NCBI GenBank assembly: GCA_944321565.1
Contig: CALULT010000002.1
Span: forward strand, 56,301 to 120,300
Origin: an uncultured Paraprevotella sp.
GTDB taxonomy: Bacteria > Bacteroidota > Bacteroidia > Bacteroidales > Bacteroidaceae
DNA: 64,000 bases
Direction of reading: 5' to 3'
Shown: positions 8,765-17,972 of the stretch, piece by piece
Layout of the letters: every line of letters begins with the position of its first letter
How positions within the stretch are numbered: position 1 is the stretch's first letter
The notes under the pieces: generated by a model
Told to the model about the DNA's origin: nothing
Database searches by the model: none
What the model saw: the letters and a program-made list of their open reading frames with translations, nothing else
Made by a program: the position numbers and the translations under genes

Positions 8765-11362
8765 ATGAGAAAGAGTGTGTGGACATGGGTGTTGTGCGTT
8801 TTATGCGGCTTATGGGCAGGCTGCGACGCACAGACCAAAGAGGATGGAATTTCCGTGTCGTCCAAGGGGGGAGGCTTCCCGTTGGCGGAAGCTTCGGTCG
8901 TTTATGACCAAGCGGACGGAAAAACCGTCGGGAGAGTGGCGGAGTTGTTTGCGGGGGATATCAGTCGTGTGACGGGTAAAGATGTAGCGATGCAGGAAAG
9001 CATGCCGGAAAGCGGCGCGGTGGTCTTGTTGGGCACGGCGGACGGCAACCAGTGGATACGCCAGCTGGCAGAAAACGGCAAGATAGACGTTTCTCCGTTG
9101 GAAGGCGGCACGGAACGTTTCATGTTGAAACAGGTGAAGAAACCGTTCCCTGGCGTGGACGAGGCATTGGTCATCGCGGGGAGCGACCGCCGGGGCGTGG
9201 CCTACGGGGCATTCACACTGAGCGAGGAGATGGGCGTTTCGCCTTTCTATTGGTGGGCGGACGTGCCGGTGAGGCGGATGGACAAGGTGATGGTCAAGGC
9301 CGATTACGTGTCCGCTCCGCCTTCGGTCAAGTTCCGTGGCATCTTCCTGAACGATGAAGGCTGGGGCTTGAATCCTTGGGCGGCCAAGACGTATGAAAAG
9401 GAGTTGGGCAACATCGGCCCCAAGACGTATGCCAAGATTTGCGAGTTGGTGCTGCGCCTGAAAGGCAACATGCTGGCCCCGGCCATGCACGGTTGTTCAG
9501 ACCCCTTCTATTTCCATCCGGAGAACAAGGTGGTGGCCGATGAATACGGCATATTGATTACCACGTCGCATTGCGAGCCCCTGCTGTTCAACAATGCGTC
9601 GAACAAGGAATGGGACACGAAGAAGGACGGGGCTTGGGATTACTCAAAAAACAGTGAGACCATCCTGAAGAAGCTGGACGACCGTGTGCGCGAGGCATCG
9701 CCTTACGAGAATGTCTATACGCTGGCCATGCGCGGCCTGCACGACGCGGGCATGCAAGGTGACCTGACGGAGGACGAGAAGGTGCAGATGTTGCAAAAGG
9801 CCATCACCGACCAGCGCGGCATCCTGTCGAAATACGTCCAAAAGCCGTTGGCGGACATCCCGCAGATTTTCGTGCCTTACAAGGAAGCCCTTGATTTGTA
9901 CGAACGCGGGCTGTCCGTGCCGGACGAAGTCACGCTGGTGTGGCCGGATGACAATTACGGCTACTTGAAACGGCTTTGCAATCCGGAGGAACAGAAGCGC
10001 AGCGGCGGGTCGGGTGTGTATTACCACCTCTCTTATTTGGGCGGCCCGCATGACTACCTTTGGCTTTGCACCACGCCTCCCGTGCTGATGTACGAGGAGT
10101 TGAAGAAGGCCTACGACACGGGCGGCGACCGCTACTGGCTGCTCAACGTGGGCGACATCAAGCCGATGGAGCTGGGCATCCGCCTGTTCTTCGACATGGC
10201 TTGGAACCTTGAAGACTTCAGTTTTGACAACGTGAACCATTACCAGGCGGAGTTCCTGGCTGATATTTTCGGAGAGAAGTATGAAGATGAGTTCCAGGAC
10301 TTGCTGGACACTTACTACCGCCTGGCCTGGAGCCGCAAGCCGGAGTTCATGGGCTGGGAGCGCGAATGGGATGCCCCGGAATATACGGGTTTGAAGGACA
10401 CGGAGTATTCTTTCACGGCTTACAACGATGCCCGCCAACGCTTGGCCGATTACCAAAGGATTTCGGATGCCGTGGATAGGATTTATTCCGAATTGCCGGA
10501 AGAATACCGCGCGGCGTTCTTCGAAATGCTGGGCTACCCGGCCATGGGCGCCTATCAGATGAACCGCAAGTTTCTCCTGGCGCAGCTGAACCACGAACTG
10601 GCCGAAGCCGGACGCGTGGCGGAAGCTAACTGGGCTGCAAAGGAGTCCCGCAGAGCCTACGACAGCATCTTCGGGTTGCATGACCGTTACAACTCGCAGT
10701 TGGACGGCAAGTGGAACCACATGATGATGCTGGCCCCGGGCTGGGTGGCCAAGTACCAGAACATGCCCGAGGTGACGTATCAGGACGGTGCGGATGAACA
10801 GTCTGTCGATTTGTCCCCCTTGGCGGAACAGGATCGTTTGGAAGGCTGTTACGTGGTGGACTTGTCCGATTACGCGCACAAGGAAGACGGGCAGGGGCTT
10901 TCCATCCGCACGGTGGAAGGCATCGGCTACGACTGGGTATCCGTGCAGCTGGGCGAGGCCGTGCAGGCTTCCCTCGATCCGGCGAAGCTCAACGGGCCTC
11001 GTGTGGAATACGAGTTGCCCCGCATGGACGCGGATTCTGTGACCATACAGGTTTACACGGTGCCCTTCTTCCCGCTTTATGTAGGCAAGGGAGCCAACCG
11101 TTTCGGCATATCCGTGGACGGCCAGCCGGTCGTGGTGGCCGAGAACACGCCGCGTGAATATTCGCTGCAGTGGAAAGACCAGGTGTTGCGCAACGGCGCG
11201 TTGGCCGTGGCCAAGTTCAAGATAGATGCCGGCAAGGACGTGCACAGGCTCACGCTGACCGTGGGCGACCCGGGCGTGATGGTACAGCGCGTCATTGTCG
11301 ATTGGGGCGGTCTGCAGAAGACCTACGTGGGGCCGGCAGCTTCTCTCGCGCATCCGGATTGA
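8765..11362 (+). CDS. GH115 alpha-glucuronidase, second copy, probable lipoprotein
   Basis: About 865 residues; ATG 8765 is preferred over the in-frame GTG at 8756 because it directly begins a signal sequence. That signal ends in GLWAGC, a plausible lipobox, with acidic residue D directly after the Cys. The GH115 fold is complete: N-terminal sandwich, a central barrel with WWADVPV, FRGIFLNDEGWG and LNVGDIKP, a helical region with GKWNHMM, and a C-terminal sandwich ending in VDWGG. It differs clearly from the other two GH115 proteins in the window: the MRGLHDAG block, for example, replaces MRGDGDA. A different glucuronate linkage context is therefore likely, by inference. It is the last gene of the tight operon; a 197-base gap with nested palindromes follows. 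Confidence 0.9.
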   Translation: MRKSVWTWVLCVLCGLWAGCDAQTKEDGISVSSKGGGFPLAEASVVYDQADGKTVGRVAELFAGDISRVTGKDVAMQESMPESGAVVLLGTADGNQWIRQLAENGKIDVSPLEGGTERFMLKQVKKPFPGVDEALVIAGSDRRGVAYGAFTLSEEMGVSPFYWWADVPVRRMDKVMVKADYVSAPPSVKFRGIFLNDEGWGLNPWAAKTYEKELGNIGPKTYAKICELVLRLKGNMLAPAMHGCSDPFYFHPENKVVADEYGILITTSHCEPLLFNNASNKEWDTKKDGAWDYSKNSETILKKLDDRVREASPYENVYTLAMRGLHDAGMQGDLTEDEKVQMLQKAITDQRGILSKYVQKPLADIPQIFVPYKEALDLYERGLSVPDEVTLVWPDDNYGYLKRLCNPEEQKRSGGSGVYYHLSYLGGPHDYLWLCTTPPVLMYEELKKAYDTGGDRYWLLNVGDIKPMELGIRLFFDMAWNLEDFSFDNVNHYQAEFLADIFGEKYEDEFQDLLDTYYRLAWSRKPEFMGWEREWDAPEYTGLKDTEYSFTAYNDARQRLADYQRISDAVDRIYSELPEEYRAAFFEMLGYPAMGAYQMNRKFLLAQLNHELAEAGRVAEANWAAKESRRAYDSIFGLHDRYNSQLDGKWNHMMMLAPGWVAKYQNMPEVTYQDGADEQSVDLSPLAEQDRLEGCYVVDLSDYAHKEDGQGLSIRTVEGIGYDWVSVQLGEAVQASLDPAKLNGPRVEYELPRMDADSVTIQVYTVPFFPLYVGKGANRFGISVDGQPVVVAENTPREYSLQWKDQVLRNGALAVAKFKIDAGKDVHRLTLTVGDPGVMVQRVIVDWGGLQKTYVGPAASLAHPD

Positions 11363-11369
11363 TATATTC

Positions 11370-11549
11370 ATAAATATAATATGAATGTTCGCAATGAAAC
11401 CAAACTACCCCCTGAAAAAAGAAGATATACTTCGATGGCAAAAGAAGATATCTTACTTTGCCATCGAAGTATATCTTACTTGGCAAAGTAAGTATATCTT
11501 CTTTTTTTGGGGGGATATGGCAGGCTGTGGAGATTCTATAAATATAATA
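11370..11549. repeat. Nested inverted-repeat element between GH115 and esterase genes
   Basis: A block of interlocking palindromes. A perfect 19-bp inverted repeat pairs 11424-11442 with 11457-11475 over a 14-base loop. A competing one pairs 11441-11463 with 11481-11504 (one base missing in the left arm). An outer one pairs 11408-11432 with 11490-11514, including CCCCC/GGGGGG ends. The core word GAAGATATACTT occurs four times, two in each direction (one copy lacks a base), and TGGCAAA three times. The 12-base word ATAAATATAATA occurs on both sides of the block (11370-11381 and 11538-11549). It could be a miniature mobile or palindromic intergenic element, or an attenuator with mutually exclusive hairpins controlling the downstream esterase. 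Confidence 0.8.
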
Positions 11550-11559
11550 AGGTATAAGC

Positions 11560-13446
11560 ATGAAGAGTTTTACAAAAAAAATGTGTTTGGCCTTGTTGCT
11601 TTGTGCAGGACAAGGCGGCGTATGTACGCTTTCAGCTGCGGTTCGTTTGCCAAAGTTGGTGAGCGACCGCATGGTGCTCCAACGGGAGACGGAGTTGAAG
11701 ATTTGGGGATGGGCCGATCCCGGAGAAAAGGTGACGGTGCGCTTCCGTGGAGCGCATTATTATGCGGAAGCCGGGGCGGACGGGCGATGGCATGTCATGT
11801 TGCCTCCCCAGCAGCCCGGCGGGCCGTTCCTCATGGAAGTGAATGACAAGGTGATTCGTGACGTGCTGGTAGGCGATGTCTATCTTTGCGGCGGACAGTC
11901 GAACCAGGAAAACCCCATCGAACGCTTGGTGGAGAAGTTTCCTGAGATTCCCGTGTCGAACAATCACATGATTCGGCACTATAAAGTGCCTTACCAGGAT
12001 GTGACGGACGGGGTGCGTGAGGAGATAGCCGGAGGTGCCGTGTGGCATTCGGCTACGGCTTCCGAGGTCATGAACTGGACCTCGTTGGCCTACTTTTTTG
12101 CTACTGAAACATACAACCGTTACAAGATACCGGTGGGTATGTTGGTGTCGAGCAAGGGCGGAACGGACATTGAGGCTTGGATAGATCAGGCACACCTCAA
12201 GGAATTTCCCAAGTTGCTGGTGGATCAGGAAGCCCTTCAGGCGATGAATGAGGCTCGGAAAGACAAAGGTTCAGGCCTGTGGAACAAACGGGATTTTGAT
12301 GATTCGGCATGGGACACGGTTGAATTTCCCGGCACATGGGACGAGCGTGGCATCAAAGTGAGAGGTAGCGTGTGGTATCGGAAGACCATTGACCTGCCTG
12401 CTTCTATGGTGGGGCGGCATGCGAAACTTTATATGGGGCGCATGGCCGACTGTGACTCGGTGTTTGTCAATGGCACGTTTGTGGGCACGACGGCTTACTT
12501 CGGGCCTCCACGTAAGTATAATGTGCCGGCAGGAGTGTTGGTGGAAGGCAAGAATGTGATAGCGTTGAAACTTACGGCAATGAACGGGCACGGCGAGATT
12601 GTTCCCGACAAGCCTTATAAGTTGCAGGGGGATGACGACACGGTGGAATTGAGCGGCACTTGGAAGTACAAAGTGGGGCTCGACCGTTCGGAAGCCGACC
12701 AATATGCTGAACGGTTGTCGAACCTGAGAAGGGCTGGCTCCGGGCTTTATAACGGGATGATTTATCCTTTGCGGGATTGGAAAGTGAAAGGCGCGATTTG
12801 GTATCAAGGCGAGAACAATGCCGGACGGGCTGGAGAATATGCTACTTTGCTGACCAACTTGATTGCAGGTTGGCGTGAGACGTTTGCCTGGCCCGACATG
12901 CCCTTCCTGTTGGTGCAGTTGCCCAATTATATGGCCAAGCAGGACAAACCCTCGGACAGTGGATGGGCACGCTTGCGCGAGGCTCAGCTCCAGGTGGCGA
13001 AGTCGGTTCCCAATACGGCTTTGGCGGTGACGTATGATGCCGGTGAGTGGAACGACATCCACCCGTTGGACAAGAAGACTGTGGCCAAGAGGTTGTTCCT
13101 CGGCGCGCGTAAGCTGATTTACGGGGAGAAACTGGTAAGTTCCGGCCCTATATATAAAGGTATGGAGATAGACGGCAACCGCATCGTGGTTTCTTTCTCT
13201 GAGACCGGGAAAGGGTTGGCCATCCGTGGCGGAGGCAAGACGTTGAAGCATTTCGCCATTGCCGGCGAAGACCGCAAGTTTGTGTGGGCCGATGCTAAAA
13301 TCAAGGGCAATAAGGTCATCGTGAGCAGTCCGGAGGTGGAGCATCCGGTGGCAGTGCGTTACGCTTGGAGCAACAATCCGGAGGATGCCAACCTTTGCAA
13401 CAAAGACGGGCTGTTGGCTTCTCCGTTCCGCACGGACAATTGGTAA
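11560..13446 (+). CDS. Sialate O-acetylesterase-like SGNH esterase with GH2-like beta-sandwich insert
   Basis: 628 residues with a signal peptide (1-27). The SGNH hydrolase fold shows block I as GGQSNQENP with the catalytic serine, a later WYQGENNAG block, and the D-x-H pair in NDIHPLDKK. Between the halves (~245-365) sits an insert resembling the GH2 sugar-binding domain (VWYRKTIDLP, VNGTFVGTT), a normal arrangement in this family. Members are annotated as 9-O-acetyl-sialate esterases, but in plant-polysaccharide loci relatives remove acetyl groups from xylan. Beside GH115, GH43 and GH98 the xylan role is more likely, by inference. The common block I is GQSNM; here Met is replaced by Gln. 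It ends in a strong terminator. Confidence 0.82.
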   Translation: MKSFTKKMCLALLLCAGQGGVCTLSAAVRLPKLVSDRMVLQRETELKIWGWADPGEKVTVRFRGAHYYAEAGADGRWHVMLPPQQPGGPFLMEVNDKVIRDVLVGDVYLCGGQSNQENPIERLVEKFPEIPVSNNHMIRHYKVPYQDVTDGVREEIAGGAVWHSATASEVMNWTSLAYFFATETYNRYKIPVGMLVSSKGGTDIEAWIDQAHLKEFPKLLVDQEALQAMNEARKDKGSGLWNKRDFDDSAWDTVEFPGTWDERGIKVRGSVWYRKTIDLPASMVGRHAKLYMGRMADCDSVFVNGTFVGTTAYFGPPRKYNVPAGVLVEGKNVIALKLTAMNGHGEIVPDKPYKLQGDDDTVELSGTWKYKVGLDRSEADQYAERLSNLRRAGSGLYNGMIYPLRDWKVKGAIWYQGENNAGRAGEYATLLTNLIAGWRETFAWPDMPFLLVQLPNYMAKQDKPSDSGWARLREAQLQVAKSVPNTALAVTYDAGEWNDIHPLDKKTVAKRLFLGARKLIYGEKLVSSGPIYKGMEIDGNRIVVSFSETGKGLAIRGGGKTLKHFAIAGEDRKFVWADAKIKGNKVIVSSPEVEHPVAVRYAWSNNPEDANLCNKDGLLASPFRTDNW

Positions 13447-13478
13447 GACAGGAAAGAGCGTTATTATTCTTTTTGAAG

Positions 13479-13502
13479 GCATGGCTTCGGCCATGCTTTT
13501 TT
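13479..13502 (+). terminator. Rho-independent terminator of the esterase gene
   Basis: Perfect 7-bp stem GCATGGC/GCCATGC around a stable TTCG tetraloop, followed by six T. It lies 33 bases after the esterase stop codon and should end the CAZyme transcript. Confidence 0.9.
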
Positions 13503-13710
13503 GTTTGCGTGGAATTTTGTTACACTGAAAAACAATCTCTCTACCTTAAACGAACTTCCACCTAAAGGAACCAATCATTAACCTAATTTCCATATCAGCG
13601 TATCCTTGGTACAATCTTGATACCCGCTGCAAAATGCCTAAAAAACCTTCATTAACCTAATTAACCTAATCATTAAATTATGAAACCTATGGTTGTTGTT
13701 TTCTACGCTG

Positions 13711-13718
13711 CAAAGATA
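13711..13718 (-). promoter_or_regulatory. Possible orphan minus-strand -7 promoter element
   Basis: Reads TATCTTTG on the minus strand, a perfect match to the Bacteroidetes TAnnTTTG element. No minus-strand gene lies downstream, so a transcript from here would run through the ATTAACCTAAT repeats towards the esterase terminator. It may be a small RNA promoter or chance. Confidence 0.3.
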
Positions 13719-13764
13719 GGCACTTTTGAGATAGCGTGTTTCTGTTTATGTCGCAAGTTCTTTT

Positions 13765-13811
13765 GTTTTTGAAACATTGGATGCCTTTTTTATGCTCGAT
13801 GTTTCAAAAAC
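13765..13811. repeat. 13-bp perfect inverted repeat upstream of GH98 gene
   Basis: GTTTTTGAAACAT at 13765-13777 is the exact reverse complement of 13799-13811, with 21 bases between. There is no T-run after it, so it looks more like an operator or a hairpin leader than a terminator. It lies about 50 bases upstream of the likely -7 element. Confidence 0.6.
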
Positions 13812-13857
13812 GAAGAATCATGTTACATCACAAAAAATCTGATGGCCGGAAATGACG

Positions 13858-13865
13858 TATTTTTG
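13858..13865 (+). promoter_or_regulatory. Probable -7 promoter element of the GH98 gene
   Basis: TATTTTTG matches the Bacteroidetes TAnnTTTG consensus and lies 44 bases before the GH98 start codon. No clear TTTG -33 element is seen at the usual distance, so activator dependence is possible. Confidence 0.5.
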
Positions 13866-13909
13866 TCCCGTGAATGAAAGAAATGGTATTTTAAACATTT
13901 AGCGAACGT

Positions 13910-16900
13910 ATGAAGCATTTTTTATCTAGTTGCAAACGACGGTGCTTGGCCGTCGTGTCCATGGCCTTGATGGCTTTGGCGGGAGTGAATGAGGTGCAGG
14001 CCGATGTGCCTTTGCGACGCCCCATTTCCCCGAATCGTCCGATGTTGCTTGTGCATATCGACACTTGGAACTATCCTGACCCTGAGCGCATCATTGAGAT
14101 GGTTCCGGAGGACATCTTGCCCTATGTGGTGTTCAACATTTCCTTGTCGGCGTCCGACAATGTGTGCTCCGATGGTTATAAGGTATGTGATTCGTGGTTG
14201 AAAGCTTGTGCGCAAAAGCGCGTGTGGGCCATGGTGCAGTGTGCCAGTGGCGGGCATAGCCGTTTCTCTGACCACGACCTTTCGGTGTATGAGAACTATT
14301 TCCGCCAATATCCGAATTTCATCGGATGGAACTTTGCCGAGCAGTTTTGGGGATTTGGCGAAGTGCAGGAAGACGGTACTGTGACGCCTTCTTTCTTGGA
14401 ACGCCTGTCGCTATTTTGCGACATCCTGAAGCTTTGTCACCGTTACGGCGGTTATCTGACCGTGAGCTTTACCCAGGGTGCTTATGGTCCCGATGTGCAG
14501 CCCATGGCTTATATGAAGCGTAATCCCGAGTTGAGGCAGTTGCTGACGGAGCATCCGGAGCATTTCATCTGCTGCGAGAAATATACGATGGCGGATGCTT
14601 TCTTTGAGGTGGAGAGCGGTTGCCTTGGTGCGTTCTTGGGCGGTTATGCCGGCCATTACGGTATCCGTTTCGATGACTGTGGATGGACAACTACCAACGA
14701 CAAGACTGACCCGTTCGTGAAAGCTTCCGGTGCAATTCCCATCATGGAGCACGTGATGCTGACGGGACAGACGGTCATCGACGGTCCTGAATTGATTTGG
14801 ACGGACGTGTCTCGTGAGTTGAACACGTCCGTAACTCCTGATGGCTATACGCGCCGTAACTGGGGATGGTTCCCGCAATTTGTCAACATTGCCATGGATG
14901 AGTTCCGCAAGGTGTTGGACGGCACGGTGCGCATTCTGACTCGTGAAGAAGTCATTGACCGTACGAAGATTTGCTTATTGAACGACATCAACGATGGAAC
15001 GAGCAAGAGCTACCAGACACCGGGCACGTTCTTCGATGGGCTTTACCGTTCTGAATCCGATTACGGCCCAGCAGGGAGCAGCCCTTGGCTGGAAAACAAG
15101 TGGTGGATGAAATCCACAGGCCGTTACCCTTCTCTTCCGCATTTGTCTGATTTGTTGGACGATGCCGCAAAGAAGCTGCAGGTCGTGAAAGCTTCCGAAT
15201 ACGATAAGCGTTGGCCGACCGTGGATGCCAAGGTGAAAGAGCTGAATGAACTTTTCCCGCAGGAATATACGGGCGACATCTATGCGGCTCACGCGGAGAA
15301 CACATGGATGACCTACAATCCTTACCAGTATGATGATAAAATCACAAACGGGGTGCGCACACGCAGCACATCCTATCGTCGTGCCTCGGGTAACATTCCT
15401 TTCTTATATAATACGTCCGAGAGCATTTCGCTGGATTTCTGTCCCTACGGCATGGCCGTGATGAAAGAGTTCCCCGACCATGTGTTGCTTTATATGAGTA
15501 ATTATCGTCTGAACAACGATGAAAGTGCCGAGTATCCCAATGCGAAAGACACGGTGCGCATCTATGGCGCGACTTCCAAGCCGGAAGTGTCATGGTACGA
15601 CCGTGGCAACCATCGTGCCACTGAAATCGAACAGACATGGGAAGACGGCGTGTTGACGTTGGTGGTGTCCCATAATGGGCCGGTGGAAGTCACAGTCAAA
15701 TGCCAAGGTGCGGCCACAGACCGCCTGACGGAATGGACGGAAGCCACTATCGAAGTGCCCGAACGCCCGTCGGTTTATACCGGTGACTTGCAGTATGAGG
15801 CGGAGTTTTTCGACCGTAAGAATATTGCGAATTGTTACACGAATGGTTATAACACGGGTCATGACGGTTATTATGGCCAAGGTTATGTGAATATGGGCAC
15901 AAACCGCAGTGCCGCTCTCCGCGACACGATTTGGGCACCTCGAAAAGGTTCTTATACCATTACGATGCGCTATCAGACCGGAGGTAATTCCCGCATCCGC
16001 ATGTCGGTGGCTGGAGCCACTAAGACACTGAATTGCAGCAATACCAATGGCGAATGGGTGGAAACATCCACGACGGCTGAGTTGGAAGCCGGTGCGAACG
16101 AAATAGAAATCCGCTATGCCGCTGTGACGAGCAACACTTTCATCGACTGCATCAAGGTGAGCAACAACAACGCCCAGGTTTACGATTTCGAGTATGACGA
16201 GGTTGGTAGCCCGGCTGCATTGCTGACATTGACGGAAGGCGAGGCCACGGTGGTGGCCGTTGAGGGCGGACAAGCACTCCAGTCTGCAGCGGCAGGCCGT
16301 GCCATATTGGATTTGTTCCCAGTTGACGGCACGGACTACGGCGTGTCTTGGAAGCAGGTTTCGGGCGATGCGGGCGTGATGTTGCGCGGCGGTTACCTGT
16401 TCCGTACGGATGGCACGAAGGTTTCCATCTTGTCAGGCGATGAGACGTTGGCTGAAGGCGAAAAAACCGATGGAATGGTGTATTTCCGCGCTATCTTGCA
16501 GGGTGACAATCTGTATTTGGACGGTTCTGCAGATGGCGAAGCATGGACGAACCTGGCTTCGGCCGAGGATGATACGTATGTCGCAGGCGGCACGTCGCTC
16601 GTTTGGAATGGCGCGATGACGGTGGACGACATCCGTCTCTATCGCACGGGCCTGACGGTTTCGCAGACCGACCTGGAGGACATCACCATGACCGTAGGCG
16701 GCACGAATGTGGTGACGCGCAGCGTGGACATCAACGGTACTGACCTGTTGGGCGATGTGGAAGTGTCGTTGGCAGGCAACGCCTTCGAGATTTCTTTGGA
16801 TTCGTTGGGCGAATACACCAATGCTTTGGTGATTGACGGTAGCCAGTTGAAGGTGGAAGGTGAAGCCGTCCGGGTGTTCATTCGCCTGAAGTCGGACTTG

Positions 16901-17863
16901 GCAGTGGCAGATTACGAAGAGGCAATCTCCGTTTCAACGAAGTATCAGGACGAGCGCACGGTGAACCTGTATGGCAGCGTGACTCCGGGCGTGACAACTC
17001 TGAACTATGACTTTGAGAACGATGCGGTGTCGGTAGTGGCGAAGAATCCTCCCGCCGAGGATGTTTCGCGCGGTGCGGGCAACTCCTGCACGTCGAGTGT
17101 GGTCAGCTATAAGGATGCCGGTGGAAGTCAGAGCAAGATGCTGAAGGCCTATTCTGCCCCGAGCCGGAACGGCACGGGTGTGTTGAACTTGGACAAGTTC
17201 ACGCAAGAAGCCACAGACTACAGTGTGACGTGGCGTCAGGTGTTGACGGCCAATGCCAACCATAAAAACGGTGTGCTCCTTCGTGGTGACGTCAAAACGG
17301 TCGGCAATGCCAGCAAGGGTTACACGCAAGGCATCATGGCCGGTTATTACATGAATGTGTATAACCATGGCGGCGTGACGGAGTTCCGCATTTACAAGTC
17401 CACGGAATCCACATCATTGAACATGTTCAATAGCGCAACAGTGAACTTGTCGGTGGGCACGAACCAAAGCGTGTGGTATCGTGCATCGGTATCCGGCACG
17501 TCCCGTGTGGAATTGAAGTTAGAATACTCTACAGACGGTGGCAAGACTTGGAATCTGGGAACTTCGACCACGGACGAAGGTGGTGATTTCGTGCAGGGAG
17601 CTACGCAGTATGTATGGGGATTGGCGGCCGAACAAGGCAACTTCCTCATCGATGACATCACGTTCGAGGGCATCACGTATGAAGGCGTGGAGACGGGCAT
17701 CTATTCCGTGGAAGATGGAGTCGGAGGCGAGGTAGTCCGCGAGGAATATTTCGACCTTTCGGGTCGCCGGATTGTTCCGGGCAGCGGAACCAAAGGCGTG
17801 GTGATTCGCCGCAGCTACCTGTCGGACGGCACTGTCAAAGTGGACAAATTGATGAAAGAGTAA
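13910..17863 (+). CDS. GH98 endo-xylanase-type enzyme, multidomain, with T9SS-like C-terminal tail
   Basis: 1317 residues with a signal peptide (1-31). Residues ~35-365 match the GH98 catalytic barrel (MLLVHIDTWN, GWNFAEQFWG, RRNWGWFPQ) and ~370-620 the GH98 C-terminal domain. A CBM6/35-like module follows (~627-750, QYEAEFFDR). Two similar ~150-230-residue beta-sandwich modules (starting YDFEYD and YDFEND, each ending in DDI) flank an Ig-like domain. The last ~50 residues (EEYFDLSGRRI ... VKVDKLMKE) resemble a T9SS type A sorting tail. GH98 was first known for blood-group endo-beta-galactosidases, but a Bacteroides ovatus GH98 acts as an endo-xylanase on complex corn xylan. With GH115 and GH43 neighbours, the xylanase role is favoured by inference. 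The transcript ends at 17947. Confidence 0.8.
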   Translation: MKHFLSSCKRRCLAVVSMALMALAGVNEVQADVPLRRPISPNRPMLLVHIDTWNYPDPERIIEMVPEDILPYVVFNISLSASDNVCSDGYKVCDSWLKACAQKRVWAMVQCASGGHSRFSDHDLSVYENYFRQYPNFIGWNFAEQFWGFGEVQEDGTVTPSFLERLSLFCDILKLCHRYGGYLTVSFTQGAYGPDVQPMAYMKRNPELRQLLTEHPEHFICCEKYTMADAFFEVESGCLGAFLGGYAGHYGIRFDDCGWTTTNDKTDPFVKASGAIPIMEHVMLTGQTVIDGPELIWTDVSRELNTSVTPDGYTRRNWGWFPQFVNIAMDEFRKVLDGTVRILTREEVIDRTKICLLNDINDGTSKSYQTPGTFFDGLYRSESDYGPAGSSPWLENKWWMKSTGRYPSLPHLSDLLDDAAKKLQVVKASEYDKRWPTVDAKVKELNELFPQEYTGDIYAAHAENTWMTYNPYQYDDKITNGVRTRSTSYRRASGNIPFLYNTSESISLDFCPYGMAVMKEFPDHVLLYMSNYRLNNDESAEYPNAKDTVRIYGATSKPEVSWYDRGNHRATEIEQTWEDGVLTLVVSHNGPVEVTVKCQGAATDRLTEWTEATIEVPERPSVYTGDLQYEAEFFDRKNIANCYTNGYNTGHDGYYGQGYVNMGTNRSAALRDTIWAPRKGSYTITMRYQTGGNSRIRMSVAGATKTLNCSNTNGEWVETSTTAELEAGANEIEIRYAAVTSNTFIDCIKVSNNNAQVYDFEYDEVGSPAALLTLTEGEATVVAVEGGQALQSAAAGRAILDLFPVDGTDYGVSWKQVSGDAGVMLRGGYLFRTDGTKVSILSGDETLAEGEKTDGMVYFRAILQGDNLYLDGSADGEAWTNLASAEDDTYVAGGTSLVWNGAMTVDDIRLYRTGLTVSQTDLEDITMTVGGTNVVTRSVDINGTDLLGDVEVSLAGNAFEISLDSLGEYTNALVIDGSQLKVEGEAVRVFIRLKSDLAVADYEEAISVSTKYQDERTVNLYGSVTPGVTTLNYDFENDAVSVVAKNPPAEDVSRGAGNSCTSSVVSYKDAGGSQSKMLKAYSAPSRNGTGVLNLDKFTQEATDYSVTWRQVLTANANHKNGVLLRGDVKTVGNASKGYTQGIMAGYYMNVYNHGGVTEFRIYKSTESTSLNMFNSATVNLSVGTNQSVWYRASVSGTSRVELKLEYSTDGGKTWNLGTSTTDEGGDFVQGATQYVWGLAAEQGNFLIDDITFEGITYEGVETGIYSVEDGVGGEVVREEYFDLSGRRIVPGSGTKGVVIRRSYLSDGTVKVDKLMKE

Positions 17864-17900
17864 AGCGAGGCTGATATTTTGATAGCCGCAAGTAAAAGTG

Positions 17901-17947
17901 GCGGCGTGTGGCGCGGGGAATTCCGGCGTTCACACGCCGCTTTTTTT
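17901..17947 (+). terminator. Rho-independent terminator of the GH98 gene
   Basis: Perfect 10-bp stem GCGGCGTGTG/CACACGCCGC (17901-17910 and 17931-17940) followed by seven T. Confidence 0.9.
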
Positions 17948-17972
17948 GTATAGTCAATAGGAGGTACGAAAG

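Larger units (their letters stand above)
13503..13909. other. Intergenic region upstream of GH98 gene with repeated leader words
   Basis: About 400 non-coding bases. The word ATTAACCTAAT occurs near 13577, 13651 and 13659, the last two overlapping as a tandem. A 30-codon frame (13680-13772) follows but shows no coding signature. A minus-strand -7 consensus is at 13711-13718, a 13-bp inverted repeat at 13765-13811, a TGTTACATC word at 13821-13829, and the probable GH98 -7 element at 13858-13865. It may be a remnant leader from a lost gene. Confidence 0.5.

Noticed and set aside
9644-11371. 575-codon antisense frame under the second GH115
   Set aside because: Complete overlap with a well-supported gene and no family features.
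11385-11846. 153-codon plus-strand frame through the palindromic block
   Set aside because: It is formed by the repeats themselves and runs out of frame into the esterase gene.
13680-13772. 30-codon frame after the ATTAACCTAAT repeats
   Set aside because: Low-complexity product with many Cys and Phe, no ribosome site, no recognisable family; kept only as part of the intergenic description.
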